A DNA stretch of 64,000 bases from Membranipora membranacea (GCA_914767715.1 OU612074.1:21996062-22060061), one strand, 5' to 3'; shown: positions 12,105-25,002, numbered from the stretch's first letter. Notes: generated from the sequence alone by a model not told the origin. Translations and numbers: made by a program.

Positions 12105-12325
12105 TGTTAGATAAAAAGTTGAAACTATCTGTGACTTGGAGAAGCTTTTTTCTCATTCTTGTTTTTACGGAAGGTTGTATAGATATCGGAAGTTAAGATC
12201 TGAATTTTCTTTTTATACTCCTTATTATACATTATATCGTAGAGAAGTTATTAATTGTTGTTAATTCCTAATTTGATATCAGCTAATAATCATGACCGAT
12301 ATAAAGTATTGTTGTTGTTGTTAAT
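12105..12325 (+). mobile_element. LINE 3' remnant with TTG-repeat tail
   Basis: This segment is a diverged copy of 3558-3656 and continues to a (TTG)n stretch at about 12309-12321, a common ending of CR1/RTE-like LINE 3' ends. There is no open frame of useful length. Confidence 0.4.
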
Positions 12326-15273
12326 TTTGGTACCTTTTTTTAACATGGTCGACAGATATGATATTTTCTGATTTTAACAATGATCTGAAATAACATTAGT
12401 CAGTAAATTATTATTACTATGACTTTACTGTTGAGTTTACACATAGGTGTTCTGTGTACACTATCATGTCTTTTTTAACTCTAAAAGTTTTATTGTTCTG
12501 AGATCGGCGTAGAAAATTCACACACTGTCAGTGGGTCTGGGACTAAATGTGTATTTGTCCTTTTTGTATCCTCTTTCTTACTTCCTTACTTATGTTTGTT
12601 TTTCGACCGGTGGCCTTTTGATGCATTTGTGATGTATGTGATAGCTTTAGTATGTGATTGCTTTAGTACCTATATGTGGTGCTTATGGAACTCCTAACAC
12701 ATTCTGTCTTTTGTGTTTATTTGACCAGTTGGTTTATTTTACACATCCCAGCAAACCTGATATTTACCCTTCTTATTTGATGGCTTTTCTCTGACACATT
12801 GTTTTAGGGCAGATTGAAATAAATCTGAGATTATCCAAAGTTATACAGGCTTTTGAGTGGCTGCTGCTTCCTTAAAAAATAGGATATGATCAGTTCATAT
12901 TTTTGTTTTTCAAAACGAAATGGGATTATCCTTGATGCAGGTTTTGTATTAATGCATTACAGTTGACCTTGATAAAATAACAAGCTGCGGTCTAATAGTT
13001 AATACTTTTCACTATGCACACAGGAAGATAACTTACCTGGAAAATGTCACCTCAGTCCTGAATACTACATAACATCAATACACTGGAGATTGCTTCGATT
13101 GAATACGAGTTGAGAAAAGTAAGTGCTCTCTTGAATAAAATAAATAACTTGTGATCGAGGAGAGAAGACGAATTGGAAAGGATCCCATGCCGCCATATTT
13201 GGACCTACAGATGTTTATACTCTTTATTATTTATGTGCTAACCACATGAGGAGAAGGTTGTTGTTTTGAGTAAAATATCTGAAACTAACAACATGAAATT
13301 TGGAATGTTGTCTGATAACGAACACATGATCTGCAAACTAAGTGGCACCATACTCAACCTACTAGAACATGGATCAGCAGAGTATAGGCACTATTGAATG
13401 ACTTGTTGGACAAAATTTTTAAGAATACCACGCGGGCTGACCATATTAATTGAATATATAATATATCCCTCTTATTGTGACAATCTAACAAGTGTAAGGC
13501 AGTTTGTCAAACTTTAATTACATCAGAAGGTTGTGTTTTAGTCTTGTTGTGGTTTTATTGCAGGCAATCCCCTTGTCTTTTCAGTTTACAGTTATATACA
13601 ATCAAATGGTGTAGGTTTAAACCGTGAAGAATATGCAAATAGAATCTTCAATTACAAGAGAGCTAACAGTGTAATAGTGTTATCGCTTGTGTAAGTCGGT
13701 CGTTGCAGTAGTTGTCCTGTGTTCCAGCTCTCGTGTCACTATGGGTCTGGCCCGTTGACCATAGGGAATGCCGTTGCTACATGGAGGCCAGGTAAAATTG
13801 CCATCGAGAGTCTGTGTGTATACAGCGTTTTCCTAGATACTTAGATTACAGGTTCCGTCTGGCCGAGCGAGGAAACAAAGGGTGTACACATCCAACTCAA
13901 ACTAGGGGAAAGTACCTCAAACAATAAAAAAAAAACGAAAGTCAAGCATTAAATGTTTTTTTGGCTGAATTATCTTTGCCACCCTAGGAATGATATGTGC
14001 TGATTTGTCCTGCAACCATTGAGTCTATGTAGGTCAGATTAATTGTGGTTTGAAAGGTGTAACCTATCATTTCGCAGGTATCGGTGAGAAAATTATATCT
14101 CTCCCCATGGCCATAACTACCACTGGATGAAGACTAGTTAGTAAAGGTAAGGCTGGATTATTTAGATCGGCCTGGATCCCGGGATCTGTAGACTGATAGA
14201 CCAGCTTTATTGGTGGTTATACGGTTAAGTGTTTAAGGTTGGCACCTTCTGGGTACACCATCCTTTTTTTTTACAAGATTTTCCACCAATCATCGCCAGA
14301 ATCTCACAAAGAGAACTTAGAGGATGAAACTAGGGATTGACATAGAAATGAATTGTGAATTATCCTGATTAATAAAACTCACTGAGGATCTTAATTGTGC
14401 CCTAACATTTAATTCCGCAACTATCAAAGTTTGCAGTAAAGCCAGGGAGTAGGCTTAGAAAAGAAAACAAGACGTGAACTTGAAGGTGCACTTCCATGCA
14501 ATGCCAAACTGCACTACAGCAACATCAGTACTGTGACACATGTCCCATACAACAACTGCCACACATCTCACAACACCTGAGAGTTGGATTGGACTAATTA
14601 ACTAAAATGTGTCTCTGCACGCAAGACGGGCTGCACCAACGAACCCACTTTAATGATTTGTTCTTGAAGAAACATTTGCTTGCAACTCTTGCTCAGTTTA
14701 AATGCAAAACCCGTGATTGTGATTAATCACAAGCTAGAGTGTTACCTGGAACCTGGCAATAATATCCTTACTCCAAAGTGAAAGCTACACATGATCTTGT
14801 ATTATGCAGATGGTTGTGTATGATGATGATTAATGTGTCACAATAAATATGGCTATAGCCAAGGCAATAATTGAACCTTGTCTTTTGTATTTTTTTATGG
14901 AAACATTTGCTTGAAAAATGATCTTGAGATTGTGATTAATCTCAAGCCAAAGTGTTAGCTGGAATCTGGCAATTATATTTCAAAATAAAAGAGAAAACCA
15001 TTATATTAAGATGAGGCTGCAGTAAGTGCTAACACTAAAGCCTAGCTCAATTAAGGCGATTTAGCTTACATCAAAAAACGGGGTGTTTCACCAAGTATCA
15101 AGCGGACCACAAATAGGATAAAGCAAAAATATAACTGGCCATACATCGACTCGGACAAAAAGGAAAGCTGTAAGAAGTGTGTAGCTGTTAACCTGCGTAA
15201 AGGTAACACACCTGGTCATACACTAACCGGATTCCTTGTATTTGAGATAGAAATTGTAGATATCGCTGGTCCC
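12326..15273. other. Intergenic with a local tandem duplication; no gene recognised
   Basis: AT-rich. An AATAAA at about 12817 could end the W-rich transcript. Bases about 14670-14790 and about 14900-14985 are diverged tandem copies (AACATTTGCTTG ... GATTGTGATTAATC ... GCTAGAGTGTTACCTGGAA versus GCCAAAGTGTTAGCTGGAA). No coding exon was recognised. Confidence 0.5.
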
Positions 15274-15597
15274 ATGAGGATTACACATATGCTAGCTTAC
15301 ACCACCCTTATCATGCAGCTGTTTTTTTTTAAAATAGAAGCTGAGGCCTTTATGGATTACGTGGTTCGAAATTTTACCTGCCAAAATACATACTGTCAGA
15401 TTGTGGCATTGAATCTAAACTATTCTGAAGCATCTACAAATTTCAGTCTAGAGAATACTACTTCTTCATTCCGCAACTACACACTCCCTCCCCCGGAGAA
15501 CTTCAACACTATTACAGCAACAGCTGCTCTTCAAACTCACCTCATTACCTGCTGCTATAATCCTGCGGAACATTTGATATCTTTAAACCAAATTTAA
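15274..15597 (+). CDS. Hypothetical short secreted glycoprotein or first exon
   Basis: An ATG-started frame of 107 codons. The N-terminus is hydrophobic and signal-like (MLAYTTLIMQLFFFKIEAEA), and the body carries five N-glycosylation sequons within about 45 residues (NFT, NYS, NFS, NTT, NYT) and four Cys, including a CC pair. That density is unusual for a chance frame. No family is recognised, and no splice partner or promoter was confirmed, so it could be an exon of a larger gene or a spurious frame. Confidence 0.35.
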   Translation: MRITHMLAYTTLIMQLFFFKIEAEAFMDYVVRNFTCQNTYCQIVALNLNYSEASTNFSLENTTSSFRNYTLPPPENFNTITATAALQTHLITCCYNPAEHLISLNQI

Positions 15598-15860
15598 ACA
15601 AAACTCCCAAGAAGAAATGGGAGTGATGATGCTAGATTGTGGTAGTTCAACTTCTCACAAACTTAGGGGCATGTCTAAACGATTCTTATAGACCAACCAA
15701 AATCTATTTCCAGAAACAGAGAAAGCACGGTTGCACCTTTTTATCATATAACTTTCATTTGTAACCAACAACCCTAAAATCAAGATAAGTCCGATGTAGC
15801 GGTCTGCAAGAGTACGCAAGACTGGCCATAAACTATTTCACCTTGACTATGACATTTTGT

Positions 15861-15974
15861 TGCCCCGTCCCCGTATGCCCCGTCCCCGTATGCCCCGTCC
15901 CCGTATGCCCCGTCCTCGTATGCCCCGTCCCCGTATGCCCCGTCCCCGTATGCCCCGTCCCCGTATGCGCCGTA
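15861..15974. repeat. GC-rich 15-bp minisatellite, about 7.5 copies
   Basis: Tandem copies of TGCCCCGTCCCCGTA with single changes (CGTCCTCGTA in one unit, TGCGCCGTACC at the right end). It stands out in base composition from its AT-rich surroundings. The - strand would read as Gly-His-Thr-Gly-Thr repeats, but without a supporting gene this is treated as non-coding. Confidence 0.9.
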
Positions 15975-16560
15975 CCACCCACGGCTTTAGTATTGATGTA
16001 AATCTTATACGTTTTATGTATTAACCGTCTTGAATATAAATTGATGTACATATTTATTTTAAGAAATCCGGAGTCAGCTCTGGTCATTATTAACCACTTT
16101 AACTTGACAAAATAGGCTGTTTTTATTACAAGTTTAAATACTTTTTATCGGGTAAATTTTTATGTGTTACTCAGTTGCTCTTCTGTAACCTAGAAAGTGG
16201 GTGTGCAATTTGTAATATTGATCAGTTCGAAATTTATCTGTGAAAGGTATCTATGAAGGGGTATAAGTTCATACAATTATCAGCTTGTTGTTGTATTCAC
16301 ATTTCTTAAAGCTGTGATCTATATCGTCAAAAACAAATTTGTATGACTATACATGTTTATTCTATGTCTTTTTGAATATTGAACGTTAATAATTATTGAT
16401 ACGTAAGGTTTCTATTGTAAAATGACAGTATTTGAGGGTAAAAAAAAGTGACATAAAACTTTGTATAATCAATAAAATAAAATAGTCCAAGAATAGTTTC
16501 GAGATTAATTAACACATCGACACTTGTAGGTTATGCTTATGAGACAGAGTCTCAAGCAAT

Positions 16561-19333
16561 CTATCTGATATTACGCTCACAGATGAAGCCGTATGTATCG
16601 TGATAGTTAACATCATCCCATGTTCCATCTCTGTACATCTGTATGACATCACCAGTATCGTTAGGCTCACCGTCTGCAAACTTATCAAGGCCAAGTGCAG
16701 CGGTTTCATTATTATCCCACATCCAAACACCTGGACTTGTTTCTGTGGCTCCTACTCTCATCACATCCTCTGCCATCCAGCCTACAGTTCAATATCATTG
16801 ATATTGAAACCATGGACTGAAATGTTTTACCTGTATTGTGCTTTTCAAATTACTTACTTTTTAAATTCATTTTTCCATCATATTGGATAAAATGTAAAAA
16901 AAAACATTATGTCTGCTCTAGGAGATACACGGGACTCGGGGAAAGAAATCAATCGCTTGACCCTTGCTCTATTGTATTGCCATTTTTCAGTGAAACTTAT
17001 TCTTTGAGTAGATGAACCCATCCCTACCTACCTGCATTATTATTTCTGAGTGTTTTCATCCAAAGTACTGACTCATCACTGTCCAGTATGACCAGCCAGC
17101 CATTCAGCTCTCTACACGTGTCTTGAGCTGTCGTATAATCAACATTAGTGATGTCTGCCATTACACAAGTATTCCGGAAGGGATTCCATACCCAGTCATC
17201 ATCACAAGGGGTAACTTCAAAAGATAAAAATAGAAGGTCAATCCTTGAGTAATGCTGTTCATTCAGAATCACAGATTTCTAATCAATATTTTCCCAGTAA
17301 TCTGTGCTGATCATATCACATAGGTTATTTTAATTTTCAAAATCAATTTGTGTATATTGATCCACTGTTTTTACAAGCCTGAGTGGTTATGATAAATTTT
17401 CACTTCTAGCTGGAAACTGAAATCGATTTTACTGTTTCACCTAACATCCCAGTTACTTTGAACAAAACTCTATTTATATTTCTGGCTAGAATGAAAACTG
17501 CAGTTGAGGTTTGGTTGTCGTTATCATAGTGCTCTCGCTCTCAGCGGGAAGATTTTTTTGCAAATTTGAAGAAGTTATGATATCAAAATTAGATTAGATT
17601 TTAATGTTCTGGTATAAGTTTAAAATCGGCCTTGACTCCATCAATTTTAATTATTGATGATTTAATTTGACAATAATATACTCCTTTAGATTTTTATTTC
17701 CATCAGTAAAACTAGAGCTTACTTGTTAATTTCAGTCACAATAATCAATAATAACAAATATGTTTTATTGTTTAAATTTGATATCATTTGATATTATTGT
17801 TTTTAAATCGAGACACATAACAATCCTACCTTTGTCATAAATCTCTACATCAGCACCTGCTACGCCTGTTAGATTTGTAATCAGTTGTACTTCAAACCAT
17901 GAAAGTCCACATGTATTACTTTCCTAACCACAAAGAAAAACAGCAGGATATATTATTAAAAATTCAATATTGTTAATAAATGTAAAGTTGCATACTAATA
18001 GGCAATCTTATTTCTTTTGGCAGCCATGTCAATTTCTCCTGTTAGAATCAGCCAAGTTGTTTGGAATTTCGATCTGAATCAAAAAGGAACCTTAAGAAAG
18101 CCGCAGTTGAACGAAACGGTGAGATCAACCCAGCAATCGTACTATTAGATGTTTTCTCACTTATGTTTTCATTTGAGGAAAAGCTGCCACTTACCTGATC
18201 AAATGAGAAAGATGAGCATGGTTCACTCAGGCAGAGTACCGCACAGCTCATTGAGGACCTCACTTGGGTAACATTTTTATACATCGTACCTCCAAGGTGG
18301 ATGGTTTCTCGTTTGTTGAAAATCCCAGTGAAAGACATTGACTATGTAAAATAAAAGACAGAGGTACTTTCATGAACGTCATTATATAATAATATAGTAA
18401 TGTAGAAAATCGGAATTTAGAATGCTGTGACAGCAGTAATATTGTATTTATGAATGGCTCAAACCAGAGGATGATTTCAGCGCAAGTGAAGTTTTTGGCG
18501 ATGCTTGCAGGCTGTTTTACATCGATATTTATTGATTTATCAAGGCTTATATTTTAGAATTTTATATAAAATAGATAACGGGCCAGTACCAACCGATCAA
18601 TAACCTAGCACCTATACCGGGCAAGAATCGAAATCCCTGCACAAATATCTAGTTTACAGACAAAATTCCCTACTTTTGTATGGGAGAAGCTTATAATAAC
18701 GGTACCACACAGGAGATCGTTATGGTGATCTGACATGATGTGTCCAGACGCTCTCCCAAAATGAGTGCGGAAAGATTGTTGATACAGATGATGTGAAAAG
18801 AACTGAAGTTGAGGAAGTAGAAATTCTGTTTTAACTATTTTGTTGTAAGGCCACATTCAACTTGGTAAGTGTAAACGGAAACCAATTTCAACAATTTTTG
18901 TTTGCAGATTCATGTTTAATGTTTGTAATATTCAATATGTCTTACCCTTTGATGGCTTCCCTTTTAACGGCTGTACTCAAAGTGTTGTTGGTGACACAGT
19001 AATGCTTTTATATTAACAGATAAATGATAATATCTTTTCTAATATGAAGGCATATAACAATTACAGACCTTGTGACTGAAAATGTCAGATACTAAACACC
19101 CTTATAGTAAAAATACATACTTTGAACATGTCAAAGTGGTTAACTAAATAACTCTATTTGTAGCAACATATTTCAGTCTATCCCCAGGGTCCTATAACAA
19201 AGTTTGATTGTGTAACTTAACTACCTTGTAATGATGTCCCGGGCGACACCACTTAACTGAACAATTAACTTACCTTTACAGCAGTAAAAAATGAAGCTGA
19301 TAAAATAAAGATCACATAAGCTGAGTGCATCAT
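16561..19333 (-). CDS. Secreted PAN/apple plus C-type lectin protein
   Basis: Five exons on the - strand, phases matching throughout: 19274-19333 (signal peptide MMHSAYVIFILSASFFTAVK), 18195-18341, 17830-17923, 17032-17214 and 16561-16781 (TAG stop at 16561). The product is 234 residues. Exons 2-3 form a short PAN/apple-like domain (CAVLCLSEPCSSFSFD, then ESNTCGLSWFEVQL). Exons 4-5 form a C-type lectin domain: CDDDWVW...NTC, the TAQDTCRELNGWLVIL helix, WMAED, EPND, a TWDD block in place of WND, and FICE. EPN-type motifs in this family usually bind mannose-like sugars with calcium. The Cys pair C2-C3 normally found around the WND block is absent. Likely an extracellular recognition protein; the ligand is unknown. 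Confidence 0.8.
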
Positions 19334-19945
19334 TTTCTCTCTTTGCCAAGTTGAAGTCAAGAGCCTTTAACTTGGAATGAAATGAAAGCTCTTTTGCAGG
19401 CAATATTTATTTCACATTATGTATATATATTATGCTTGGAGACGGCTACCGGCTGATTCTTGATTGATTATTGGGCCACATGTATTAATACCTTGTAAGT
19501 ACATTTGATGTGTATACTAAACAAACATCAAGCAGCTGTATTTCTGCTAATCAATATCAGTTTCCTGTAAATCCCGCCGAAAAGGCAACATCAATATCAG
19601 CAGACCGGAAATCGAGCGCTATTGAGTATTGTTTCCCAGAAGGGAATGGTCATTGTAAAAGCGTACAAATCCCTGATGTTGTCCTAGATATTCTGTTTAT
19701 TTTTTCAATTAAGCTATTCGGTGAAATGCTTGTTGCCATAATAGGGCAATTTGTTGTCATCTGCTCGTATATCAATACAAAAAAAAATCAAGATCAACTC
19801 ATACGATCATATTTATCCATTTATTGTGATAATGTATGCTGCAATCAGAATGGTAATGCTGATATTCATTGATTTGTGCCAGCTTTTAAAAAGTAGTGGT
19901 GAATGCATAATCTGGTTTTCATGTATCGTAACGTGCATCAACTGT
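18900..19945. repeat. Segmental duplication, copy 1 (5' end of lectin gene)
   Basis: This stretch aligns by eye with about 20170-21190, offset about 1.27 kb, in the same orientation. Shared landmarks are GCAGATTCATG, the signal-peptide exon with its donor, and an ATTCATTGATTTGTGC block at the right end. The copies differ by many substitutions and indels, so the duplication is not recent. Confidence 0.7.
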
Positions 19946-20169
19946 CCCTATTAATAATAATAATTATGCATTATTATTCCATTGCCATTGCAGAAGATGT
20001 CTAATTGGTATTCGAATGTTGACACAAGGCCAGCTAGCTCTAGGGATGTTTTGAAAGCCAAGGACTAAATCCCAAGCCTCCAATAAAACAATGTAAGACT
20101 AAAGTGAGGCTACATTGATACTGATGAGTGTAGATGTACATTCAACTGGGTTTGTGTAGCTGTCAACCA

Positions 20170-21190
20170 ATTCTCACAATATTTTTTGCAGATTCATGAT
20201 CATTGTTAATTATGTTCCGGCTCTTCTGAAGGGGGGGGGGGGTTACTCAAACTTTTATTGGTGACATCTTAATAACAGACAATTGGTTATCTATTATATA
20301 TCATGAAGGCATATAAATATTCATTGACCAGGCGGCTGAAGTTGTCAGATACAAAACGCCCTTATACTTGACATACACATTATTTACATGTTAAAGTGGT
20401 TAGCTAAATAACTTTAATTTTTAACAAAACTATGGGGTTCATAAGAATCAGCAGGGTCCTTGAATAATTTGTGGCTGTTTTGTGTAACTGAGCCACTTTG
20501 TAATGATTTTCTCAACAACACCAGTTAACTGAACAATTAACTTACCCTTACAGCAGAAAAATATAAAGCTGATAGAGTAAAGATCGCATAAGTTGAGTGC
20601 ATCATTTTCTCTCTTTGCCAAGTTGTAGTCAAGAGTCTTTGACTTTGAATGAAATGAAAGCTCTTTTGCAAGCAATATTTGTTTCAATTTCATGCTCACT
20701 TGATTATTGGGCCAAATAGAATCATACCTTGAAAGTACATTTGATGTGTTAACTAAGCCAACATCAAACCACTATATTTCTTGTAAATCAATATAGATTT
20801 CCTGCAAATGCTGCCGAAAAGGCAACATCAATACAAGTAGACCGGAAATTGAGCGCTATTGAGTATCCTTTCTCAGAAGTGAATGGTCAATGTAGAAGGG
20901 TAAACAGCCCTGATATTGTCCTAAAATTGTTCTGTTTATTTTTCGAATTAAGCGATTCGGTGTTATGCTTGTTGCCATAATATTGCAAGCCGTTGTTATC
21001 TGTGTGTGTATTGATTTGAAAATAGAAAATCATGATCACCTCATATGATCAGATTTATCCAATAATCATCATATTATGTGCAGAATTCAGTATCATTCTA
21101 AGAGAACACTAATACTCATTGATTTGTGCAGTTTTTCACAAGGTTGTGGTGGATGCATTTTCTAATTTTTATGTGGCTTGCTTCAACTGA
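20170..21190. repeat. Segmental duplication, copy 2
   Basis: Second copy of the lectin gene's 5' region, carrying an intact duplicated signal-peptide exon at 20546-20605. It contains a poly-G run near 20231-20242 that copy 1 lacks. None of the PAN or lectin exons are duplicated with it. Confidence 0.7.
20546..20605 (-). CDS. Duplicated signal-peptide exon, possible alternative first exon of the lectin gene
   Basis: Twenty codons starting MMHSTYAIFTLSALYFSAVR, then a GTAAG donor in the same phase (0) as the copy at 19274-19333. The reading frame, ATG-ATG start and donor are all preserved despite sequence divergence, so it may serve as an alternative start that splices to 18341. It could equally be a relic whose downstream exons were lost. 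Confidence 0.5.
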
Positions 21191-24100
21191 CTTGATTGCA
21201 CATCTGCCTTTTACAGATAGGCAATGATAGCAGAGTTCAGAGGGCATCTGGTTGATATTCCATTTGATTTTCTTATGCACTGCTTAGACAGTTTTATGAG
21301 GAATATACCGCTTCCTATACCCAAAGGGGTCATTTGATAAGTTGTTGAAAGCATGAACATCGTCATCCAGGGTTTATTGTTTTTTTTTTAGAGTTGAGCT
21401 GATAGGATTTTTGGAGACTTTTCAAGACAATCCCTGTTGAATAAGCTTTACATAATCACAGATAAATAGACATAATCCATTATCAGTTATTGCCTGGATA
21501 TTTGTCTGATCATTTGAACAAAGAGACAGTATTAGCAAATATGCACATACAGTGATATCAATTTCACTGAATTGATGATCAATTGATCACTCTCACTACA
21601 ACCTTTGGTCTCCATAGCTTTGGTCAGGGATATATGTGACATTCCGGTACATATCTGCTGTAAACCCTGATAAAAGGTGTTAGAAACCCAAATTTATTTA
21701 GAAAATTTGCTGAATCAGGTTTGACAATGAATCTCGGTATTCCCAAGATTACTGCATTGGTTAAGATTTCAACAAGATAATCATGAAATTTAGCAGCTTC
21801 TAGTAAAAGACGCTGATTTCAAAGTACAAAAATTCTGAAATATCATTGACCCTGGATAAACAGAGAGATGTTTATACAAAGCTTAGGTTTAAATTCTACT
21901 TCTCAGACCAATGGTTTGACGTGAAAAAATGCTTTGAATTTGGGTTGGAAGCCATTTCAGATTTGCTGTCTATGAAAGCAGCTCGGTTGTTTTCCTATCT
22001 GAGCCTTTAAAAGTAACACCATTATAACTTAGTATTGATGTTGTACCAGGGCAATATTTTAAAAAAATTCGAAAATTTAACCGCAGCATGAATGCAGTCC
22101 TGGTGCAGGTAAGTCTAATATAAAGGATTGAATTTCTAAATTGTGATGATTATAACGAGATAGACCATAAAGAAATACTAGCTCTGCTATAGAATTTTCT
22201 GCAAAATTCTTGTGTGTCATTAGGATCAAGGATCATCATAGTCCGAGCTTCCAAGACTGTTGCCCGCCCTGGCTGAAACCCATTCCCTTTCCACCAGTTT
22301 GTCATAATTATATACGCATCCAACATGAAAAAGTACATCAGCGTTTTTCAATTATAATTGTTGGCTGATTAAATTCCATAATAGATCAACTCATCAACAC
22401 ACTCATCTCAATAGTATGACAAAGCCTACTGATTGGTCATGATGATGTTTTATATATTAACACATTGCATTATAGTTCTGATAAAAAGATGGGGCACGTT
22501 TGATATGTTCACTATTTTATATGGATAAAATTGCAGCAGTATCAGACAATAAAGAGAGTACCAATCTTAATTAGACTCTAGCAATTTCTGAATATTTATC
22601 AAGAATGGGTATATTAGTCATCTTGATAGAATTAGATGGAGTGCTTACTATCGATATAACAATTAAATAAATACGACAGTATCTCCAATCCACACTCAAC
22701 ACTCAGAAAGCCCCAGAACCATTATTTTGCTTAGATTATCATCTTCATTGTAGTTTTTCCATTGCTATAGTCCTCTTATGGTAGCCATTATAAATTTGTA
22801 TGAATCTGTACATAATGACACAGAAAGCAAAAATATATAGGCTCGTTGCACCACATTGGGTAACAATGCCACAGCACTGATGGGGGAAATAGACAGTTAT
22901 ACATCGCATTATAGATCGCATTTTAATGCGTTCTCAAGAGTGCACTTTTAGAAAATTTGATGTTCTAGTGCTCCACAAAACCCACATCTCTGTCACTTAC
23001 CATGTTGAAATGTCAACCATCATAAACAGAAAAAAAAGTGGTCTTGAGAATATTTTTTCTTAAATTTTAAGCTTTTTGCAGAACAAATTTGATGCTAGTT
23101 GACTGACTGACTGCAATGCTTGCACTGAGCAAAGTATCATTATTCTGAATTGAAGACTGTAGGTAGCAGATAGCTTTCAGAAAAGTAAGTAAAAGTAATT
23201 TTTAATTAAATAGCTAGAGCCAAAGAAAGCTGCAGTAAACACTTAAATGTACAACTATTTGGCTTATAATTTTCTGTGTCACACGAAACTGCCTTCAGAT
23301 AAAGCTTTGAATCACCAGGGTGAAATTGTAATAACTTTATCAACTGAGGCACATAATCATCAGATGGACTTTTTTCAAATGTATATAATGTGTGTGGTAT
23401 ACCCCATCAAGTAAGTTCGAGCTCATTGGGATGCTGAAATTTAACCTGTGTATTGGCAGGCAGGTCTGTGCGGGGATTGATAAGCGCCCAAATTTTGGAT
23501 CTTGACTGGGGGCAATCTAAATATGCATTTAATTATTTTCTTCATTTGTAACATTTCTGATGATACATGGAGCGGTGATTATAATAAAGTTTATATAAAA
23601 AAATAAATAAATAAAGCGTTTGTTTGCTGGTATTGACTTGAGGCATTTCTTGGCTGTGATAGCTGAGTGTGGTGCAGGGCCCGATGTGAATAGTTTTAAT
23701 TGCCTTTCAGTGCAGGACTGCTGGCCGATGAGCAAATATCTATATCATATTTTCTTTCAGCAATAATGTAACATTATCTTAATCTTCAACTTAAGATTGT
23801 AATACTAATCCATGGCGCACTGAGGTAAATATAATATATAACTTGTTTGACATTTATCTTTGGTGTATTTTTTGTGCTGTTTAAAGTTTATTTTTCTTCA
23901 AATTGAGGTTAGCAACAATTGTTTCCAAGACCGAAAACATCATTTGCACCATCTTTGTATTAAAGTTTTACGAAGTGAACGACAACAAATGAGTCTAGCA
24001 CTTATTCATCTGTCATACACGTCCCCAAAATGCAGTGAATTGAACCCGCACTCTTCTTATACACTGCATACTTACACTTGCAGTAATAAGGATTAATCAC

Positions 24101-24244
24101 TACTTATTTTTATGAACCATTTGGGTATGAGGCTGTATGCTGGTTAATGAGAAGAGTTTTTTTTTTTTATTTTCATGTCCGGTCAACTTTGTAACCTGAC
24201 GAGATAGTAACAGGTTCATAGCACATATCATAACAATTGTCATA
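21191..24244. other. Intergenic, no gene recognised
   Basis: AT-rich. A - strand frame at 22150-22338 has some protein-like composition but no recognisable domain or splice partner. Bases about 23600-23735 look like a degraded repeat end. Nothing else is supported. Confidence 0.4.
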
Positions 24245-25002
24245 TTAAGGAAATGTCAAAGACCGATCCGAATATTTCTTGAATTTAACGCAAAAGAATG
24301 TTAAAAAACAGCTATGTTTAGGGACTTTTGAGGTCTTTTTAAGGACTTTTGAGGTGTTTTTTGTTATTCTTTTGCGTTAAATTCAAGAAAAATAAAGATG
24401 CAATAAAAAATTATGTTGGCATTTCTTGTGTGCAACATAGTTAATGAAAGCGGCTTCGTATGTGAGAACTTTCAAAAAAACTGTGTTTGGCCACAATAAT
24501 GGTTATTTGGACAGCATGTTTGGCGTTATGCAAACGTGGCGAAAATATTAGCCGCGTTCGAGAGTCTACTTTTTTGAAAGTCAATGTGTATGACATTTGA
24601 AGAGTACTCTAAGAGAAAATCATAATTAATTTTGATTCGAGCCTATGATCTGTTGTGAATTTATGATTGAAATTTCACATATTTTCACGGCTTCACAAAA
24701 AATGCGTTGTATGGCGTGACGTAAAAAGTCAATTTAGACTAGTCATATATATCAGAGAAAATCAAAATTTATGATGAATGCAATCTCTAAGTATACATTC
24801 CACATGTCTTGAAATTTTTGCAATGAATTTGACTCCTCCATCTGCATTGACAAAAACAGCGGTTTTTGCCTCATGTCCTCCCTAAAATGACACAATGTCA
24901 TCGAATCAAGTTTTTGTTCAGATATTCATTTTCAGTAGCTCGGCAGCTTTCCAACGGTATATGATATGTTTATATTCGGATAGGTCTTTGACATTACCTT
25001 AA
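24245..25002. mobile_element. Non-autonomous TIR element flanked by TTAA
   Basis: The left end GGAAATGTCAAAGACC and the inverted right end (reverse complement GGTAATGTCAAAGACC) form imperfect terminal inverted repeats of about 25 bp, continuing as ATCCGAATAT. Both are bordered by TTAA (24245-24248 and 24999-25002), which would be a piggyBac-like target, although the terminal bases differ from typical piggyBac. Inside is a 24-bp inverted repeat (ATTCTTTTGCGTTAAATTCAAGAA and its complement at about 24276-24299 and 24365-24389). No transposase frame is present. Confidence 0.75.

Noticed and set aside
15833-16087. - strand frame with Gly-His-Thr-Gly-Thr repeats
   Set aside because: It is a translation of the GC-rich 15-bp minisatellite with no gene context.
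22150-22338. - strand frame with a Trp-Trp and Cys-containing segment
   Set aside because: Looks protein-like, but no family, start or phase-matched neighbour could be found.
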